Shown: positions 25,268-27,354 of the stretch, in pieces
Numbering within the stretch: position 1 is the stretch's first letter
How the letters are laid out: each line of letters starts with the position of its first letter
Assembly: GCA_023807065.1 (NCBI GenBank)
Contig: JAJJLU010000044.1
Location: 1-27,354 of the forward strand
Direction: 5' to 3'
DNA: 27,354 nucleotides
Source of the DNA: Isotricha intestinalis
Lineage: Eukaryota; Ciliophora; Litostomatea; Vestibuliferida; Isotrichidae
Notes under the pieces: model-generated
What the model saw: the letters and a program-made list of their open reading frames with translations, nothing else
The model's database searches: none
Told to the model about the DNA's origin: nothing
Position numbers and translations under genes: made by a program

Positions 25268-27154
25268 ATGAATGATCAAAAACAACATAAACACTCGAGA
25301 AATATTTTAGGACATAAAAATAAAACTTCAAATACATTTTCATTCCTTAAACTTCCATCCAATATATTAACAAAAAATCAAAATACTAAAACTTTAACTG
25401 TAATTCATAATAAAGTATTATATTCCACAATAATTAAAGTAAATTTACAAATGTATAATACATACAAAAAAGAATTTGAAGTAATAAAAATAAATGATTT
25501 AATAGAATCTAAAAATTGTAATTTAGTAGCAATTTTTAAAGATTATTTAATTAGTGATTATATCGATGAATTTCTAAGAAGATTTTATAAAATAAAAGAA
25601 AGTAAATCAAGAATACCAAAATTCTCAGATTATTATAAGAATTATTTAAAATTTTTTTGCAAACCTACTTTCTCAGATTTCTTTGCTAATGATGAAATTC
25701 AAGGTTATGGTGAAGCAAAAGCAGAAATTTATTATAAAAAAAATTATGCTAAAAAAAATAATAATAAAAATAATAATTACATAGAAACAATATTCAATAC
25801 ATCAATTAATGAAAGTATAGAAAATGTTATTAAAGATACTAAAGAATTTATTTCAACAATAAATACTCAAGAAACAATAAATTTAACTGATAAAACAATT
25901 TTAGAAATAAATAATCTAAATAAAAATTCGAATAATGATTCTATTTCTTCTTTATTAAAATGTTTTTCTTCTAAAGAGAAAAAGACAAAGGGTATAATTT
26001 ATAATTTAAATATTAAAAAAATTAAAAAGTATGAAATTAATAATTCAAATAAACCAATATTAGATAAAGAAAAAAACAATAAAAATTCCCCAAATAAATC
26101 ACATAATAAATTTAAGCCAACTTCAACAATTCCAACTTCATCAAGGAATTATACTGGAAATAAAGTAAATTTAAAACATAGCCATAATAAATATTTAAAA
26201 ACTACAAGAATAGAAAGTTCAACTTCTCAAAATAATTTAAGTAGTAATAGAACAAAAAATAAAAGTAAATCTAAAGATTTTTCTAATAGTAAAGTAATAA
26301 ATATTAAAAAATCAAATTCTAATTTTTCTAGAAATAAATCTAATAATCCTTTATATTCTCCCACTGCAAAACATTTTAACAATAGGATTTTTCTTACTTC
26401 TAATTCTCCTAAAAAAAATCATAAAAAAAAATCTCTAAAACAATATGATAGAAAACAAGGAAAAAATCATTTAAATTTAAATAAATATAATGAAAATTTA
26501 AATCTAAAAGATATTATGAAATTAACTCTTCAAATATATAATGATAAATCAAAAATTCTTAATTCCTCAAAAAAAAAAAATAATAATAATATAAATAATA
26601 ATAATAATAATTACATTCGCCATCAACATACTCGTTCTTCACCAACAATAAATAATTTTAATATAAATATAAATAATCATATTTGTTTTCAAAATTCAAA
26701 TAATAATATAAACAGTAAAAATAATAAAAATACTTCTTCTAAAAATAATAGTCCACTTTCAAGAAATAAAGAAAATACTTTTATAAAAGTTAATACATGT
26801 TCAAAATATAAAATAAATCCTTATTCATCAATGGCAAGTAATTATAATTTAATTTCAAATACAAATAATGATATTGATTTATTGTTAAAAAAAAATTTTT
26901 TTTCATCTTTTAATAGTGGAAAAAATGATAAAAAAGATAATAATTTAGGTTTGAATACAATGAGACAAGTTCATCATTATAATATTCAAAGTAAATATAG
27001 CTTTAATAATAATGAAACTTTATTAAAAAATAAAAAAGAACAAGGATATTTTATTAATCAAAATTTAAAAAATAAAATTCAAAATTATAAAATGAATAGT
27101 ATTAATAAAACAAAAGATAAATTAAATTTTCCAAGTGAAAAAATTAGAAAATAA
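25268..27154 (+). CDS. 628-residue Asn-rich protein with conserved-looking N-terminal core
   Basis: A long intronless gene. Residues about 35-160 form a compact core: a hydrophobic/charged lead (LTVIHNKVLYSTIIKVNLQ), then LVAIFKDYLISDYIDEFLRRFY. Next come IPKFSDYYKNYLKFFCKPTFSDFF, and IQGYGEAKAEIYYKKNY. From memory, this block resembles uncharacterised proteins common in ciliates and other protists, but I cannot name a domain. Residues about 165-628 are low-complexity, rich in Asn, Lys and Ser, with AAT-repeat stretches (for example near 26580-26610) and scattered Ser-Pro motifs (SPNKS, YSPTAKHF, NSPKKN, SSPTI, NSPLS) that could be proline-directed phosphorylation sites. The stop (TAA) lies 146 bases before the right telomere. 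Function unknown. Confidence 0.85.
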   Translation: MNDQKQHKHSRNILGHKNKTSNTFSFLKLPSNILTKNQNTKTLTVIHNKVLYSTIIKVNLQMYNTYKKEFEVIKINDLIESKNCNLVAIFKDYLISDYIDEFLRRFYKIKESKSRIPKFSDYYKNYLKFFCKPTFSDFFANDEIQGYGEAKAEIYYKKNYAKKNNNKNNNYIETIFNTSINESIENVIKDTKEFISTINTQETINLTDKTILEINNLNKNSNNDSISSLLKCFSSKEKKTKGIIYNLNIKKIKKYEINNSNKPILDKEKNNKNSPNKSHNKFKPTSTIPTSSRNYTGNKVNLKHSHNKYLKTTRIESSTSQNNLSSNRTKNKSKSKDFSNSKVINIKKSNSNFSRNKSNNPLYSPTAKHFNNRIFLTSNSPKKNHKKKSLKQYDRKQGKNHLNLNKYNENLNLKDIMKLTLQIYNDKSKILNSSKKKNNNNINNNNNNYIRHQHTRSSPTINNFNININNHICFQNSNNNINSKNNKNTSSKNNSPLSRNKENTFIKVNTCSKYKINPYSSMASNYNLISNTNNDIDLLLKKNFFSSFNSGKNDKKDNNLGLNTMRQVHHYNIQSKYSFNNNETLLKNKKEQGYFINQNLKNKIQNYKMNSINKTKDKLNFPSEKIRK

Positions 27155-27300
27155 TTAAATTACATATTTATATTTTTTTATATTTTTTTTTCATTATTAA
27201 AAGAAATAATTTAAACAGTTTTAAATATTCTAATTTTTATAATATATATTTTTAATCATATTGATTTTCAATGTAAAAGAACTTATTTTAAAAATATAAA

Positions 27301-27354
27301 TTGGGGATTGGGGATTGGGGATTGGGGATTGGGGATTGGGGATTGGGGATTGGG
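27301..27354. repeat. Right telomere, (TTGGGGA)n
   Basis: Seven perfect TTGGGGA units plus TTGGG run to the last base of the window. The G-rich strand points 5'->3' toward the end, as a telomere must. The left end carries the complement, so the molecule is linear and capped at both ends. The unit is seven bases, unlike the Tetrahymena (TTGGGG) or Oxytricha (TTTTGGGG) repeats. Confidence 0.95.

Overview
The window looks like one complete, very small linear chromosome of about 27.35 kb. It opens with the C-rich strand of a telomere (CCCCAAT units, then degenerate copies) and closes with seven full copies plus a partial copy of TTGGGGA. Only about 120-150 bases separate each telomere from the nearest gene. 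The genes are eukaryotic: MORN, UBA5, Arp2, a PITALRE kinase, CstF-64, SFT2 and AMPK alpha. The DNA is extremely AT-rich, the intergenic DNA is short, and introns are rare and tiny (34, 40 and 56 nt in one kinase gene). TAA, TAG and TGA all act as ordinary stops, so the standard genetic code is in use. The best inference is a macronuclear minichromosome of a ciliate that keeps the standard code, for example a litostome or rumen-type ciliate. The telomere unit and gene content fit, but the species cannot be fixed from this sequence alone.

Layout, left to right: a telomere; a MORN/IQ protein (-) diverging from a large member of an unrecognised protein family (+); UBA5, the UFM1-activating enzyme (+); a decayed coding region; a basic orphan protein (+); a small coiled-coil protein (-) diverging from Arp2 (+); another decayed stretch; a second family member (-); a CDK9-type PITALRE kinase (-); an Asn/Lys-rich orphan (-); a short CstF-64-like RNA-binding protein (+); a decayed coiled-coil gene; a third family member (+); a low-complexity orphan (-); a T-rich leader and an SFT2-like Golgi membrane protein (+); a wrecked protein-kinase gene (+); an intact, spliced AMPK/SNF1 alpha subunit (-); a leucine-rich-repeat protein (-); a 67-residue acidic protein (+); almost 2 kb of gene debris; a SnoaL/NTF2-like protein (+); and a 628-residue Asn-rich protein (+) ending beside the right telomere.

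The genes do not form one pathway. Most are housekeeping or signalling genes: UFMylation, actin nucleation, transcription elongation, mRNA 3'-end formation, Golgi traffic and energy sensing. Three features stand out. First, three genes belong to one unrecognised family. Two of these are close paralogues about 5 kb apart on opposite strands, with a divergent third copy at the left end. Second, a large share of the long intergenic spaces carries broken, coding-like sequence, including a recognisable protein-kinase relic. Third, the AMPK alpha gene is reconstructed here from four exons and has Ser at the activation-loop position usually held by Thr.

No tRNA, rRNA, CRISPR array, complete transposon or viral gene was seen.
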